From NCBI GenBank assembly GCA_937966115.1, contig CALCKX010000036.1, positions 1-38,330 on the forward strand: DNA of 38,330 nucleotides. The letters are read 5' to 3'. Positions 27,867-38,330 of this stretch are shown one piece after another (positions within the stretch are counted from its first letter, which is position 1; every line of letters starts with the position of its first letter). Under the pieces are notes generated by a model. That model saw nothing but the letters and a program-made list of their open reading frames with translations, was not told the DNA's origin and searched no databases. The stretch comes from an uncultured Chloracidobacterium sp. Its GTDB lineage: Bacteria; Acidobacteriota; Blastocatellia; Chloracidobacteriales; Chloracidobacteriaceae. A program made the translations under genes and the position numbers.

Positions 27867-28884
27867 GAAGAAGGTTGCACTCGTTACCGGCATCACCGGA
27901 CAGGACGGCTCCTACCTGACGGAGTTTCTGATGACCAAGGGCTATGCGGTGCATGGCATTGTCCGGCGCAGCAGCTCCTTTTCCACCGGGCGCATTGACC
28001 ACCTTTACCGCGACCCGCATGACCCGCTGCGTCAATTGACGCTCCATTACGGCGATCTAGCTGACAGCACCAGCCTGCGGCGCATCCTCGAAGCCGTCCA
28101 GCCGGACGAAGTCTATAACCTCGCCGCGCAGTCGCACGTCAAGGTATCGTTCGAGCAAGCCGAATATACCGGCGACGTGGTCGCCACCGGCACGCTCCGG
28201 CTGCTGGAGTCGTTGCGCGACTACATCGCGCGAACCGGGAAGCCCGTCCGCTACTATCAGGCGGGGTCGTCGGAAATGTTTGGCGCCGCGCCGCCCCCGC
28301 AATGCGAGGCGACCCCGTTTCATCCGCGCAGCCCCTACGCGGTGGCGAAGGTGGCGGCGCACTGGTACGCCATCAACTACCGCGAGTCCTACGGCCTCTT
28401 TGCCTGTAACGGCATTTTGTTCAACCACGAAAGCGAGCGCCGGGGCGAAACCTTCGTCACGCGCAAGATCACGCGCGCGGTTGGGCGCATCAAGCATGGG
28501 CTTCAGAAAAGGCTTTACCTGGGTAATCTCGACGCGCGGCGCGATTGGGGCTTTGCCGGAGACTATGTGGAAGCCATGTGGCTGATGCTTCAGCAGGACG
28601 CGCCGGACGACTACGTGATCGCCACTGGCGAAGCGCATTCCGTGCGCGAGTTTCTCGAAGCCGCCTTTGCCCGGGTCGGGCTTGACTGGCGGGACTACGT
28701 CGAAATAGACCCGCGTTACTTTCGCCCGGCGGAAGTCGATCATCTGCTCGGGGATGCCAGCAAAGCGCGGCAGCGCCTCGGCTGGCTGCCGCGCGTATCG
28801 TTTTCGGCGCTGGTGGCGCGGATGGTTGACCACGACCTCGAGCTGGCGCGCCGCGAAGCCATCGTGCGCGCCGCCACGCCATAG
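27865..28884 (+). CDS. gmd: GDP-mannose 4,6-dehydratase
   Basis: A 339-aa extended-SDR enzyme that converts GDP-D-mannose to GDP-4-keto-6-deoxy-D-mannose, the first step to GDP-L-fucose and other 6-deoxyhexoses. The cofactor loop is [12 protein letters not shown] (7-18). [16 protein letters not shown] is the GMD-specific NADP-binding segment. The catalytic set is in QAGSSEMFG and [12 protein letters not shown], and [17 protein letters not shown] is the substrate-binding loop. Length is typical (E. coli 373; many bacterial forms 320-345). The ATG at 27865 is preceded by GAGG within the duplicated module. fcl follows after 27 nt, so the two form an operon for GDP-fucose. Confidence 0.97.
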   Translation: MKKVALVTGITGQDGSYLTEFLMTKGYAVHGIVRRSSSFSTGRIDHLYRDPHDPLRQLTLHYGDLADSTSLRRILEAVQPDEVYNLAAQSHVKVSFEQAEYTGDVVATGTLRLLESLRDYIARTGKPVRYYQAGSSEMFGAAPPPQCEATPFHPRSPYAVAKVAAHWYAINYRESYGLFACNGILFNHESERRGETFVTRKITRAVGRIKHGLQKRLYLGNLDARRDWGFAGDYVEAMWLMLQQDAPDDYVIATGEAHSVREFLEAAFARVGLDWRDYVEIDPRYFRPAEVDHLLGDASKARQRLGWLPRVSFSALVARMVDHDLELARREAIVRAATP

Positions 28885-28911
28885 CCGCCACGCCCTGGAA
28901 GGGAAAGTCCA

Positions 28912-29844
28912 ATGGAAAAAGACGCCAAAATCTATGTCGCCGGTCACCGCGGGCTGGTCGGCTCGGCCATCGTTCGGAAGCTTCGGGCGGCAGGCTTCGC
29001 CAACTTGATTTTACGCTCGCGCGCCGAGCTGGATTTGACGCGCCAGGCGGAAACGGAGGCGTTCTTCGCGCAAGAGCGCCCGGCGTATGTCTTTCTTGCG
29101 GCGGCGAAGGTCGGCGGCATTCTGGCCAACGCCGCCTACGGCGGCGATTTCATACGGGAAAACTTGCTGATTCAGACCCATGTTCTGGAAGCGGCGCGGC
29201 AGACCGGCGTTCAGAAGCTCTTGTTTCTTGGCTCGTCTTGCATTTATCCCAAGCTGGCGCCGCAGCCAATGGCGGAGGACTGCCTGCTGACCGGCGCGCT
29301 CGAGCCGACCAACGAGCCTTACGCCGTCGCTAAAATCGCCGGGCTGACCATGGCCAAAGCTTATCGAAAACAGTATGGCTTCAATGTCATTTCACTGATG
29401 CCGACCAACTTATACGGCCCAGGCGACAACTTCGATCTGGCGTCGTCGCATGTCCTGGCGGCGCTGCTGCGGAAGTTCCACGAGGCGAAAGCGAGCGGCG
29501 CGCCAACCGTGACCGTCTGGGGAACCGGCGCGCCCCGCCGCGAGTTTCTCCACGTGGACGACCTGGCCGACGCGGCTTTGTTTCTCATGGAGCGCTATGA
29601 AAGCGACGAGATCGTCAATGTTGGCGTTGGCGAGGACATCGCCATCCGCGAGCTGGCGGCCTTGATCCGGGATGTCGTGGGGTATGCGGGCGAGATCGCT
29701 TACGACGCTTCAAAGCCGGACGGAACGCCGCGCAAGCTCCTCGAAGTCTCGCGCCTGCGCGCGCTTGGCTGGCGAGCGCGGATTCCGCTCCGCGAAGGCG
29801 TGGCGGCGACCTACGCCTGGTACTGCGCCAACCATGGCGGATGA
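28912..29844 (+). CDS. fcl: GDP-L-fucose synthase
   Basis: A 310-aa epimerase/reductase of the extended SDR family. It converts GDP-4-keto-6-deoxymannose to GDP-L-fucose with NADPH. The nucleotide loop is VAGHRGLVGSAI (9-20). AAAKVGGILAN is the family signature. The catalytic Ser and Cys are in LGSSCIYPKLAPQP, and Tyr/Lys in EPYAVAKIAGL. PTNLYGPGDNFD and RREFLHVDDLADA are also diagnostic. The ATG at 28912 has GGAAGGGA upstream. The 3' end overlaps the rsmG start by 11 nt, so gmd-fcl-rsmG may be cotranscribed into the partition genes. The fucosylated end product is not identified here. Confidence 0.97.
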   Translation: MEKDAKIYVAGHRGLVGSAIVRKLRAAGFANLILRSRAELDLTRQAETEAFFAQERPAYVFLAAAKVGGILANAAYGGDFIRENLLIQTHVLEAARQTGVQKLLFLGSSCIYPKLAPQPMAEDCLLTGALEPTNEPYAVAKIAGLTMAKAYRKQYGFNVISLMPTNLYGPGDNFDLASSHVLAALLRKFHEAKASGAPTVTVWGTGAPRREFLHVDDLADAALFLMERYESDEIVNVGVGEDIAIRELAALIRDVVGYAGEIAYDASKPDGTPRKLLEVSRLRALGWRARIPLREGVAATYAWYCANHGG

Positions 29845-30565
29845 GTCGCTCCCGGAAGCGCCCGCGGCGCGGCGCGGCTTTGCGGCCGAGCAGGACGTCG
29901 CGGCGTTTCGCGCCCAGCTCGCGGCGCTGCTGACGACGCATGGCATCGCGCTTGACGACCTCCAAATGGCGGCCCTCGTCGCGCACTACCGCCGGCTGGG
30001 CGAGGCGAACGCTCGCCTCAACCTCACTCGCCTGATCGCCCCGGCCGACGCCGCCCGATGGCACTACCTTGACGTTTTGGCAGCGCTGCCCTGTTTCACG
30101 GGAAACATGCCGAGCCGCTGGGTGGATGTCGGCTCGGGCGGCGGCTTTCCAGGCCTGGCGCTGGCCATTGCCCGCCCGGACTGGCGCTTCATCCTGACCG
30201 AGCGGCGCGCCAAGAAGGCGGCGTTTCTCGCGGACAGCGTCGCGGCGCTGGGGCTTGCCTCGCGCGTGCAGGTCTATGCCGGCGAGTTCGAGCCAGGGAC
30301 GGCGCGGCGGGCCCTGGTCAGCTGCGGCGCGGACGTTTCACGTGAAACCTTCGGCGTCGTGGCCCGCGCCGTCGAGGAGGGAACGCGCCGCCTGCCGCGC
30401 CTTCTGAAGCTGCCGTCGCTGACGCGCGCCACGCTCTGGCTAGGGGAGCCGGACGCGCTGGCGCTGGCGCGGCGCCTGCCGCCAGGCTGGATGGTCGAGC
30501 GCCTGCGCCGGCTGCCGACCGGCGAGCGCCGCGTGGCGCTGGCGCTGGCGCGGCGCGCCAACTAA
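29834..30565 (+). CDS. rsmG: 16S rRNA (guanine-N7)-methyltransferase RsmG
   Basis: A 243-aa SAM-dependent methyltransferase that modifies G527 (E. coli numbering) of 16S rRNA. After a helical N-terminus with NARLNLTRL the SAM motif is VDVGSGGGFPGLALAIARP (about 97-115), followed by LTERRAKKAAFLADSVAALGL. ARAVEEGTRRLPRLLKL corresponds to the motif that is VSRAVA in other RsmG proteins. The ATG at 29834 overlaps fcl. rsmG next to parA-parB is a classic origin-proximal arrangement. The coding region contains a perfect parS at 30334-30347, encoding part of DVSRETF, and a near-parS at 30092-30107. mnmG, often upstream, is absent and replaced by gmd-fcl. Confidence 0.94.
   Translation: MADESLPEAPAARRGFAAEQDVAAFRAQLAALLTTHGIALDDLQMAALVAHYRRLGEANARLNLTRLIAPADAARWHYLDVLAALPCFTGNMPSRWVDVGSGGGFPGLALAIARPDWRFILTERRAKKAAFLADSVAALGLASRVQVYAGEFEPGTARRALVSCGADVSRETFGVVARAVEEGTRRLPRLLKLPSLTRATLWLGEPDALALARRLPPGWMVERLRRLPTGERRVALALARRAN
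30092..30107. other. Near-consensus parS site
   Basis: TGTTTCACGGGAAACA differs from the palindrome TGTTTCACGTGAAACA at one central base. It lies inside rsmG, 240 nt before a perfect site. ParB binding may be weaker or lost because the mismatch falls in the core CACGTG. Confidence 0.5.
30334..30347. other. parS: parS centromere-like site (within rsmG)
   Basis: GTTTCACGTGAAAC is a perfect 14-bp palindrome identical to the ParB-binding core known from Caulobacter and Pseudomonas parS. It lies inside the rsmG coding sequence, 380 nt before the parA start. Confidence 0.9.
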
Positions 30566-30569
30566 ACCT

Positions 30570-30599
30570 TTTACGCCGCCGCGAAGGCTAGGCTACAAT
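30570..30599 (+). promoter_or_regulatory. Candidate parAB promoter
   Basis: TTTACG (30570-30575), 18-nt spacer and TACAAT (30594-30599) with GGC before it, in the rsmG-parA gap. Transcription would start near 30606. That excludes the in-frame ATG at 30598 as parA start and leaves a leader of about 110 nt. Confidence 0.5.
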
Positions 30600-30714
30600 G
30601 CCTGCCGCCGCCGCCGCCCAGCCGGCGCGACCGGGCGACGGCGCGCCGGGAGCGCGGTCGCAGGCCCGTCGAGGATTTCACGTTTCACATTTCAGCGCGA
30701 ACAAGGGGGGCGGC

Positions 30715-31518
30715 ATGGGAAAAATCATCGCCGTTGCCAACCAGAAGGGCGGCGTTGGCAAGACGACGACCGCCATCAATCTGGCGGCAAGCCTGGCCGT
30801 CAACGACCAGCAGACGCTGCTGGTGGACGCCGATCCGCAGGCCAACGCCAGCAGCGGCGTCGGCATCCGGCGCGGCGCGCTGCGGCGCACGCTCTACCAC
30901 GCCCTCATTCTGGACGAGCCGCTCGCCAATGTCATTCAGGCCACGGAGCTGGCGGCGCTCCACGTCGCCCCGTCCGACCGAAATTTGTCAGGGGCGGAGG
31001 TCGAGCTGGTCGGCCTGGACGAGCGCGAGTTCGCGCTGCGCCGCGTTCTGGGCGGCTGCCGCGGGCAATACGACTACATCATCATCGATTGCCCGCCGAG
31101 CTTGGGCTTGCTCACCATCAACGCCCTGAGCGCCGCCGACTCGGTGCTCGTCCCCATCCAGTGCGAATACTTCGCGCTGGAGGGGGTTTCAGAGCTGCTC
31201 GACACGCTGGCGCGCATCCGCCGAAGCTTCAATCCGACGCTCGCGGTCGAGGGCTTTCTGCTGACGATGTTCGATGAGCGCACCAACCTCTCCAACCAGG
31301 TCATGGCGGATCTACGGGATTTTTACGGCAAGCAGGTTTTCGAGACCGTCATCACCCGCAATGTTCGCCTCGCCGAAGCGCCAAGTCACGGCAAGCCAAT
31401 CATTCTTTACGACATCAAGTCGCGGGGGGCGAGCGCCTACCTGCAACTCGCCAAGGAGGTCATTTCGCATGACAACGAGAAGGGCGCTTGGGCGCGGGCT
31501 GAGCGCGCTGCTTCCTGA
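30715..31518 (+). CDS. parA: Chromosome-partitioning ATPase ParA (Soj)
   Basis: A 267-aa deviant Walker-type ATPase that drives segregation of ParB-parS complexes over the nucleoid. The deviant Walker A is QKGGVGKTTTAINLAASLA (9-27), with the signature Lys in KGG. DADPQANASSGVG is the A' motif and YDYIIIDCPPSLGLLTINAL is Walker B. The ATG at 30715 has a run of G (AAGGGGGG) upstream and gives MGKIIAVANQKGGVGKT, the usual short chromosomal ParA start. It lacks the N-terminal HTH of plasmid type Ia ParA. It overlaps parB by 50 nt, and parS sites flank the pair. Confidence 0.97.
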   Translation: MGKIIAVANQKGGVGKTTTAINLAASLAVNDQQTLLVDADPQANASSGVGIRRGALRRTLYHALILDEPLANVIQATELAALHVAPSDRNLSGAEVELVGLDEREFALRRVLGGCRGQYDYIIIDCPPSLGLLTINALSAADSVLVPIQCEYFALEGVSELLDTLARIRRSFNPTLAVEGFLLTMFDERTNLSNQVMADLRDFYGKQVFETVITRNVRLAEAPSHGKPIILYDIKSRGASAYLQLAKEVISHDNEKGAWARAERAAS

Positions 31519-32326
31519 GCGCGCGCCGCAAGCTGGCGAGGAACTCCTTGAGCTCGACATCGAGCGGGTCCTGCCGAACGCCGAGCAGCCCCGCGCCCTC
31601 TTTCACGAGGGGCGACTGGAAGAGCTAGCCCAATCCATCCGCGACAATGGGCTGCTTCAGCCCATTGTCGTCCGTCGCCATGGGGAAGGCTTTCAAATTG
31701 TCGCCGGCGAGCGGCGCTGGCGGGCTGCGCAGCGCGCCGGGCTCCACCGCATTCCGGCTGTCGTGCGCGATGTCTCTGACGAGCGCCTTCTGGAGCTAGC
31801 CCTCATCGAGAATATCCAGCGCGAGGACCTGACACCCATCGAGGAAGCGCAGGCTTACCGCCGCCTGATGGACGAGCTGGGCCTGACGCAAGAAATGGTC
31901 GCCGCGCGGCTAGGGAAAGACCGCGCCACCATCGCCAATGCCGTCCGTCTGCTGCGGCTGCCGCCCGACCTTCAAAAGCTGGTCGAAGAGCGCCAGCTCA
32001 GCCCTGGTCATGCGCGCGCACTGCTCGCGCTGGACAGCGAAACCCTTCAGCGGCGCGCCGCGGAGAGCGTCATGGAGCGCGGGCTTTCCGTCCGCGAGAC
32101 GGAGCGACTGGTCAAGCGCGTTCTGCACGGCGAGCCCGTCATTGTCGGCAGCGCCCATCCCGCCGATCCGAATGTCAAGTTCGCGGAGTCCAAGCTTTCC
32201 AAGCTGCTTGCCACGAAGGTGCGGATTGTCGGGCGCGGGCGCGGCGGCTGCATTGAAATCGAATACTACGGGACCGAGGACTTGGATCGGCTCTACAGCC
32301 GGCTGCTGCGGCTGGCTGACAACTAG
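31469..32326 (+). CDS. parB: Chromosome-partitioning protein ParB (Spo0J)
   Basis: A 285-aa parS-binding CTPase clamp. The start MTTRRALGRGLSALLPE is the conserved ParA-stimulating N-terminal motif (LGRGLSALL). The CTP-binding domain has LAQSIRDNGLLQPIVVRR and the GERRWRAAQRAGL box, followed by ALIENIQREDLTPIEEAQAY. The HTH (TQEMVAARLGKDRATIANAVRLLRLP) reads parS. The C-terminal dimerisation domain ends the protein. GGAGGT lies about 8 nt before the ATG at 31469, inside parA, so translation is coupled. A perfect parS lies 31 nt after the stop. Confidence 0.97.
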   Translation: MTTRRALGRGLSALLPERAPQAGEELLELDIERVLPNAEQPRALFHEGRLEELAQSIRDNGLLQPIVVRRHGEGFQIVAGERRWRAAQRAGLHRIPAVVRDVSDERLLELALIENIQREDLTPIEEAQAYRRLMDELGLTQEMVAARLGKDRATIANAVRLLRLPPDLQKLVEERQLSPGHARALLALDSETLQRRAAESVMERGLSVRETERLVKRVLHGEPVIVGSAHPADPNVKFAESKLSKLLATKVRIVGRGRGGCIEIEYYGTEDLDRLYSRLLRLADN

Positions 32327-32357
32327 CCTGCGGAGCGCCGAGCGCGGCGACCTCCGC

Positions 32358-32371
32358 GTTTCACGTGAAAC
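32358..32371. other. parS: parS centromere-like site (parB-purL gap)
   Basis: GTTTCACGTGAAAC with flanking C and G forms a perfect 16-bp palindrome (32357-32372), 31 nt beyond the parB stop and 40 nt before the purL -10. It is noncoding, so ParB loading or spreading could affect purL transcription. Confidence 0.92.
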
Positions 32372-32408
32372 GTCGCCCGCCCAGCCCCTCGCGCCATCGG
32401 CGCAAAGT

Positions 32409-32417
32409 CGCTACAAT
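32409..32417 (+). promoter_or_regulatory. Extended -10 candidate for purL
   Basis: GCTACAAT (hexamer TACAAT at 32412-32417) matches the parA -10, but no -35 is visible. A start near 32424 would leave only ~5 nt before the ATG at 32429, favouring purL translation from 32480. Confidence 0.35.
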
Positions 32418-32479
32418 CGCCGACTCCAATGTCGCGGCGGCAATGCCGCGAACGCTCACGCTTGGGAGATTGCCGGCGC

Positions 32480-34768
<2,289 letters not shown>

Positions 34769-34795
<27 letters not shown>

Positions 34796-37513
34796 AAGCG
34801 CGCTGATGGTCAGGAGCAAATCCGCCAGCAGCGCTTCGCCGCCGGCCTCGTTGCCGGCGCGCTCGGCGCGCCACGCCGCGAGCAGCTCGAGCTGCCGCTG
34901 GTGGAGCGCATCCAAGCCGGGCCGCCGCAACTGCATGGTCAGGGCCGTCCGCTGCCGCCGCTCGGTCAGCGGCGCGCCGAAGACGCGCTCGAGCCCGCGC
35001 CGCGCCCGCGCGTACTCTGCCAGCGTGGCATCGAGCGTTTGGGCGCGGATGGCCGCATCGGGAACTAGGCCCGCGTAGGCCCGCATCCAAGCCTGGTCGG
35101 CCAGCAGGAGCTGACTGCCGGCATTCATCAAAAGCAGCCGGGTCGGATACCAGCGCAGGCCATCGCGGCAGAGCAGGTCGAACTGCTCCGGGCGGGTGGT
35201 CGCCAGGGCTTCCAGCGCCGTTCCCAGCCCATACCAGCCGGACAGAAAAAACCGCGCCTGGCTCCAGCTGAAGACCCAGGGAATGGCGCGCAGGTCGGCC
35301 AGGGCGCGCTGCCCTGTCCGCCGCGCCGGCCGCGACCCGATCCGACTGGCCTCGATGGCGTCTATTGGCGTGGCATGGGCGAAAAACTCCAAAAAGCCGG
35401 GCATCTGGAGCAGTTCCCGGTAAGCTTGGCGACTAGTGTCGGCCAGCGCGTCGAGAACCGGCTCCAGGGCGTGGGGCGCTTCGGCGGCTTGCCGCGCCGC
35501 CGCGTAGGCTTCAAGCATCCCGGCCACGAGCAGCTCGAGCTCGTTGGTCGCCGTAACGAGGTTGGCGTATTTCTGCGAGATCGTCTCTCCCTGCTCGGTC
35601 AGCCGCAAGTCGCCCGACACCGCGCGCGGGGGCAGCGCGCTGAGGAAGCGGTGCGTTGGTCCGGCGCCCCGGCTTGGAGTGCCGCCGCGACCATGGAAAA
35701 AGCGCAGCTTTACCCCTCGCTCGCGGGCTATCGCCGCCAATTCGGTCTGAGCGCGATACAGCCCCCACAAGCTGGCGACCGCTCCGGCATCCTTGTTGCT
35801 GTCGCTGTAGCCGATCATGACCTGCTGCGTTGGCGGCCGCCCATCGCGGCGCATCCATTCCAGGCTGCGGCGCGTCATGGGATGCTCCAGAAAGGCCGCG
35901 AGGATGGCCGGGCTATGCTTGAGATCTTCCAGGGTTTCAAAAAGGGGCGCGACCGGCAGCGGGCAAACCGGGCCGGCGGGCGCGGTCAGAGTTAGTCCGG
36001 CTTCGCGGGCCAAGCCGTAAACGGCGAGAAGGTCCGATGTCGAGCGCGTCATGCTGACGATGAGCGCGCCGAGGCCAGCCCATCCATAGGCCCTGCCGTG
36101 TTCGGCGACGACCCGGAGCGCGCCGACGACTGTTTGCGCGGCATCGCCAAGCGGCGCGCCCGGCGCAGCAAACGGCCGCGCGCGCGCAAGCTCTTCATTC
36201 CAAAACGCGACGCGACGCGCTTCATCCCAGGCGGCGTAGTCGCCGCCGCCTCCGGCTGCAATCAGCAGCTCCGCAATGGCCCGCTCATGCATGGCGCTGT
36301 TTTGGCGAATGTCCAGCGTCGCTAAGTGGAAGCCGAACGCTTCGACCAGGCGCAGCAGCGGCCAGACATCGGTTTCACACAGGCGGACCGCGCCGACCGC
36401 CTGAAGCGATTCGCCGAGCAGGCGCAGGTCGGCGGCCAGCTCGGAGGCTTCGGCGTACTGGCGTTGAGCCGACCACGAGCCGCTGGCGCCGTCCGGCAGG
36501 CGCGCCAGCATCACATTGACCGCTTGTCGCCAGGACTCATACGGGTTGCGCGCCAGCGCCGCCTGCAACGCCGGGTCTTGGGCTTCCTGCGCGGCGCGCA
36601 GGAAGCCCGTCAGGATCGCCGGCGGGGACTGGCGGCGATCCGAGAGGCTGATGCGCGAAGCTAGCGCCGTCAGGCGGGCGCGCCATAGCCCGAGCGCCGC
36701 TTGCCGGAGCGTCTGCAAGGATTCCCTCGTCGTTTCGGGCGTCACAAGCGGGTGTCCGTCGCGGTCGCCGCCGACCCAGGTGCCAAAGGTCACGCGCGGC
36801 AGGCGCGCTGGATGCGTCGGGCGCTCATCGGCGCTCAAGCCCAGCTCATCCCAGGCATCGAGCAGGCGACGATCAAGCCAGCCAAGGGCTTCCGGCAGCG
36901 TCGTGGTCAGATAGTGGAGGATGTTCCGCAGCTCGTCCGTGACGGCGGGCTTTTCCAAGTAGATTTCGCCCGTGCGCCATAGGCGCTCCAGCTCGCGCTT
37001 GATGTCATCCCGAATGGCGCGGCGCTCATTGGGCGTCCAGACGGAGTTTTCAAGCTTGACGAGCAACAGATAGAGCCGCCGGTGATGCTCTAGAACCGTG
37101 GCCCGCTTGGCCTCAGTCGGATGCGCCGTCAGCACCGGCTCGACGTGAAGCTGCGTCAGGGCTTCGGCGATGGCCGCCGCCGACAGCCCGCTCCGGCTCA
37201 ACTGGCGCAAGACGGCGCCCCAGAGACCTGGTTCGGCCGCGCAGCCGGCGCCGGCTTCGAGGGCGCGTCGGTTCTGAGCGGCCGCGTTTTCTTCCGCCAT
37301 GTTGAGCAACTGAAAAACAATCGAGCACGCTTGGACGAACCGCCCATGGCTGGACGCCTGCGGCTTCAGCGTCGCGTCCAACGGCAGCGACTGGGCGAGG
37401 TCCGCCGCGCCCGTTTCGGACAGCACTTCTCGAAAGCATTCGATAAGAAATCGAAAATCGCGCTCGGCGCGGGCCAAATCGGCGAGCGCGGAGGAAGCCG
37501 TAGGCACTGTCAT
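34769..37513 (-). CDS. ppc: Phosphoenolpyruvate carboxylase
   Basis: A 914-aa anaplerotic enzyme that makes oxaloacetate from PEP and bicarbonate. The catalytic His131 is in [60 protein letters not shown] and [14 protein letters not shown] are all present. The Gly-rich PEP loop is [16 protein letters not shown] instead of the common FHGRGGTVGRGGGPTH, so Ser and Ala replace two Gly. The C-terminus SGLKSTG corresponds to the usual GMRNTG end. The ATG at 37511-37513 has AGGAG about 10 nt upstream. A -10-like TATACT lies ~105 nt upstream at 37617. It is convergent with purL (27-nt overlap). Confidence 0.96.
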
Positions 37514-37616
37514 GACCGTTCCGCTCCTGGTGGCTGATCAGCTTTGGGCGCGCCTGCGCCAGGAGCGAACTTGGCGCTTCGCGCGGCGCAGGCCGGCGCT
37601 CCCTCGTCCCTACCCC

Positions 37617-37622
37617 AGTATA
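37617..37622 (-). promoter_or_regulatory. -10-like element upstream of ppc
   Basis: Minus-strand TTATACT (hexamer TATACT, rc at 37617-37622) is identical to the tig -10. No clear -35 precedes it. It would give a ppc leader of about 95 nt. Confidence 0.35.
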
Positions 37623-37639
37623 AGGCATCGCGCGCGAAG

Positions 37640-38330
37640 TGCCCTGCTCGATTTCGAGCGAGCCAAGCGGAGGGCGCCGGCCAGGGCTTTGGCGCCCGGG
37701 CGCCAGCAAACCCGCCAAGACTCGCGCTTCAAATCAAGCGGCGCTCCTGCATATCGCCAGGCTCCCTGCGCCGCCGTCTTAACTAGAAGATTTCATCCGC
37801 GCTGTTCACTCCGTTCACTCTATCCCCAGCGGGCTTGCAATCAGCGCGAGTCAAAAAAACGCCAAGTTCAAGCGCCAAGCTCGGACTGAGAGAGATAGCC
37901 TCAGATAAGGCGCTTCGCCGGCGAGCGTCAGCTTATTTGCAACAGCGATATTGCGCCCTTGCACAAAAAGCCATTGCTTCGCAAGCAAAGTCCAGCTACA
38001 ACTCGCAAGTAAACCCAGCGCGAGCCAGACTCTCTCTTGGATAGCGCTTTCGAGAATTCTTCCAAACCGCTATGGGATCCAGTCCCTGCGAGCGGTCGCT
38101 TTGGATGGCGGCTGACGGGCGGCCCGGCGCTCTTTCGGCGCCAGCGGGACTCGGCCAGACGAAGCCCCCGCTCGCGCGGGCGACGGCTCATCGCCGAGGG
38201 GCTGGAGCCGCCGCGTCTCGCGATCCGTCTGCCGATGCGCAAGCTTGCGAGCCAGATCGTTCGGCGTCTGACGCGCTATGTTTGACGCGCTCAAGCGCGC
38301 CTGCTTTGCGCGCGAGTTGAAAGCGCGAAA
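37640..38330. other. Region without recognised gene
   Basis: Upstream of ppc no frame on either strand gives a protein I can recognise; the open frames are short and basic, as expected from GC-rich noncoding DNA. Visible elements are a tandem GTTCACTC (about 37803-37820) and a small hairpin TTGCTT-CGC-AAGCAA (37974-37988). The 37780-38050 part looks noticeably less GC-rich than the genes around it. No tRNA, rRNA, DnaA-box cluster or mobile-element end was found. A gene reading in from beyond the right edge cannot be excluded. Confidence 0.6.

Noticed and set aside
27410-27880. N-terminal extension of lpdA running through the tRNA-Gln gene
   Set aside because: It would translate across a tRNA, its terminator and its promoter; the GTG at 27409 has a proper ribosome-binding site.
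30676-30700. Repeated TTTCAC half-sites just upstream of parA
   Set aside because: Only half of the parS palindrome is present and the second arm is missing, so it is not a parS site.
38037-38294. Overlapping ~80-codon frames on both strands at the right edge
   Set aside because: Basic low-complexity products typical of random GC-rich frames; no motif supports either.
37500-38330. Possible replication origin in the right-hand noncoding region, prompted by parABS nearby
   Set aside because: No match to TTATNCACA boxes beyond a two-mismatch CTATCCCCA, and no dnaA or dnaN.

Overview
The window is GC-rich, densely packed bacterial chromosome carrying mostly housekeeping genes. No gene here is a species marker. 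Three features fit an Acidobacteriota member, possibly a thermophilic or phototrophic relative such as Chloracidobacterium, but this is a low-confidence inference: a degraded GntR-type regulator divergent from trxA, a GH57 branching enzyme, and the tig-clpP-clpX-lon-engB order. No phage, insertion sequence or CRISPR array was seen.

Layout. Positions 1-10842 form a minus-strand block that reads tig, clpP, clpX, lon, engB, rho, glgA, an alpha/beta hydrolase and an aldehyde dehydrogenase cut by the window edge. It combines nascent-chain folding, ATP-dependent proteolysis, ribosome assembly, transcription termination and glycogen synthesis. A promoter-like site lies upstream of tig. On the plus strand, 11043-13902 holds a TMTC-like membrane glycosyltransferase with TPR repeats, followed by a GT2 polyprenyl-phosphate-type glycosyltransferase. 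A decayed GntR regulator (13848-14728, minus) comes next, divergent from trxA. Then on the plus strand come alaS, tldD, a D-Ala-D-Ala carboxypeptidase (peptidase S13) and an unrecognised 193-aa protein of lower GC.

The tmRNA gene ssrA (21874-22241, minus), with its own terminator, separates that unknown gene from lepA. On the minus strand beyond lepA are a GH57 branching enzyme, dihydrolipoamide dehydrogenase and tRNA-Gln(CTG) with a strong terminator. The plus strand then carries gmd-fcl (GDP-L-fucose synthesis), rsmG, parA-parB and purL. Two perfect parS palindromes and one near-perfect copy lie within 2.3 kb around parAB, which suggests an origin-proximal position, although no dnaA gene or DnaA-box cluster is present. 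ppc is convergent with purL, and the last ~0.8 kb holds no recognisable gene.

How the genes fit together. glgA and the GH57 enzyme make and branch glycogen. tmRNA tags stalled chains for ClpXP or Lon, both encoded here. gmd-fcl supplies GDP-fucose and the GT pair could serve surface glycosylation. parABS segregates the chromosome. The points most worth a second look are the parS cluster, the tmRNA tag, the triply damaged GntR pseudogene, the orphan 193-aa protein at the ssrA 3' end, the altered glycine loop of Ppc and the duplicated ribosome-binding/start module ahead of gmd.
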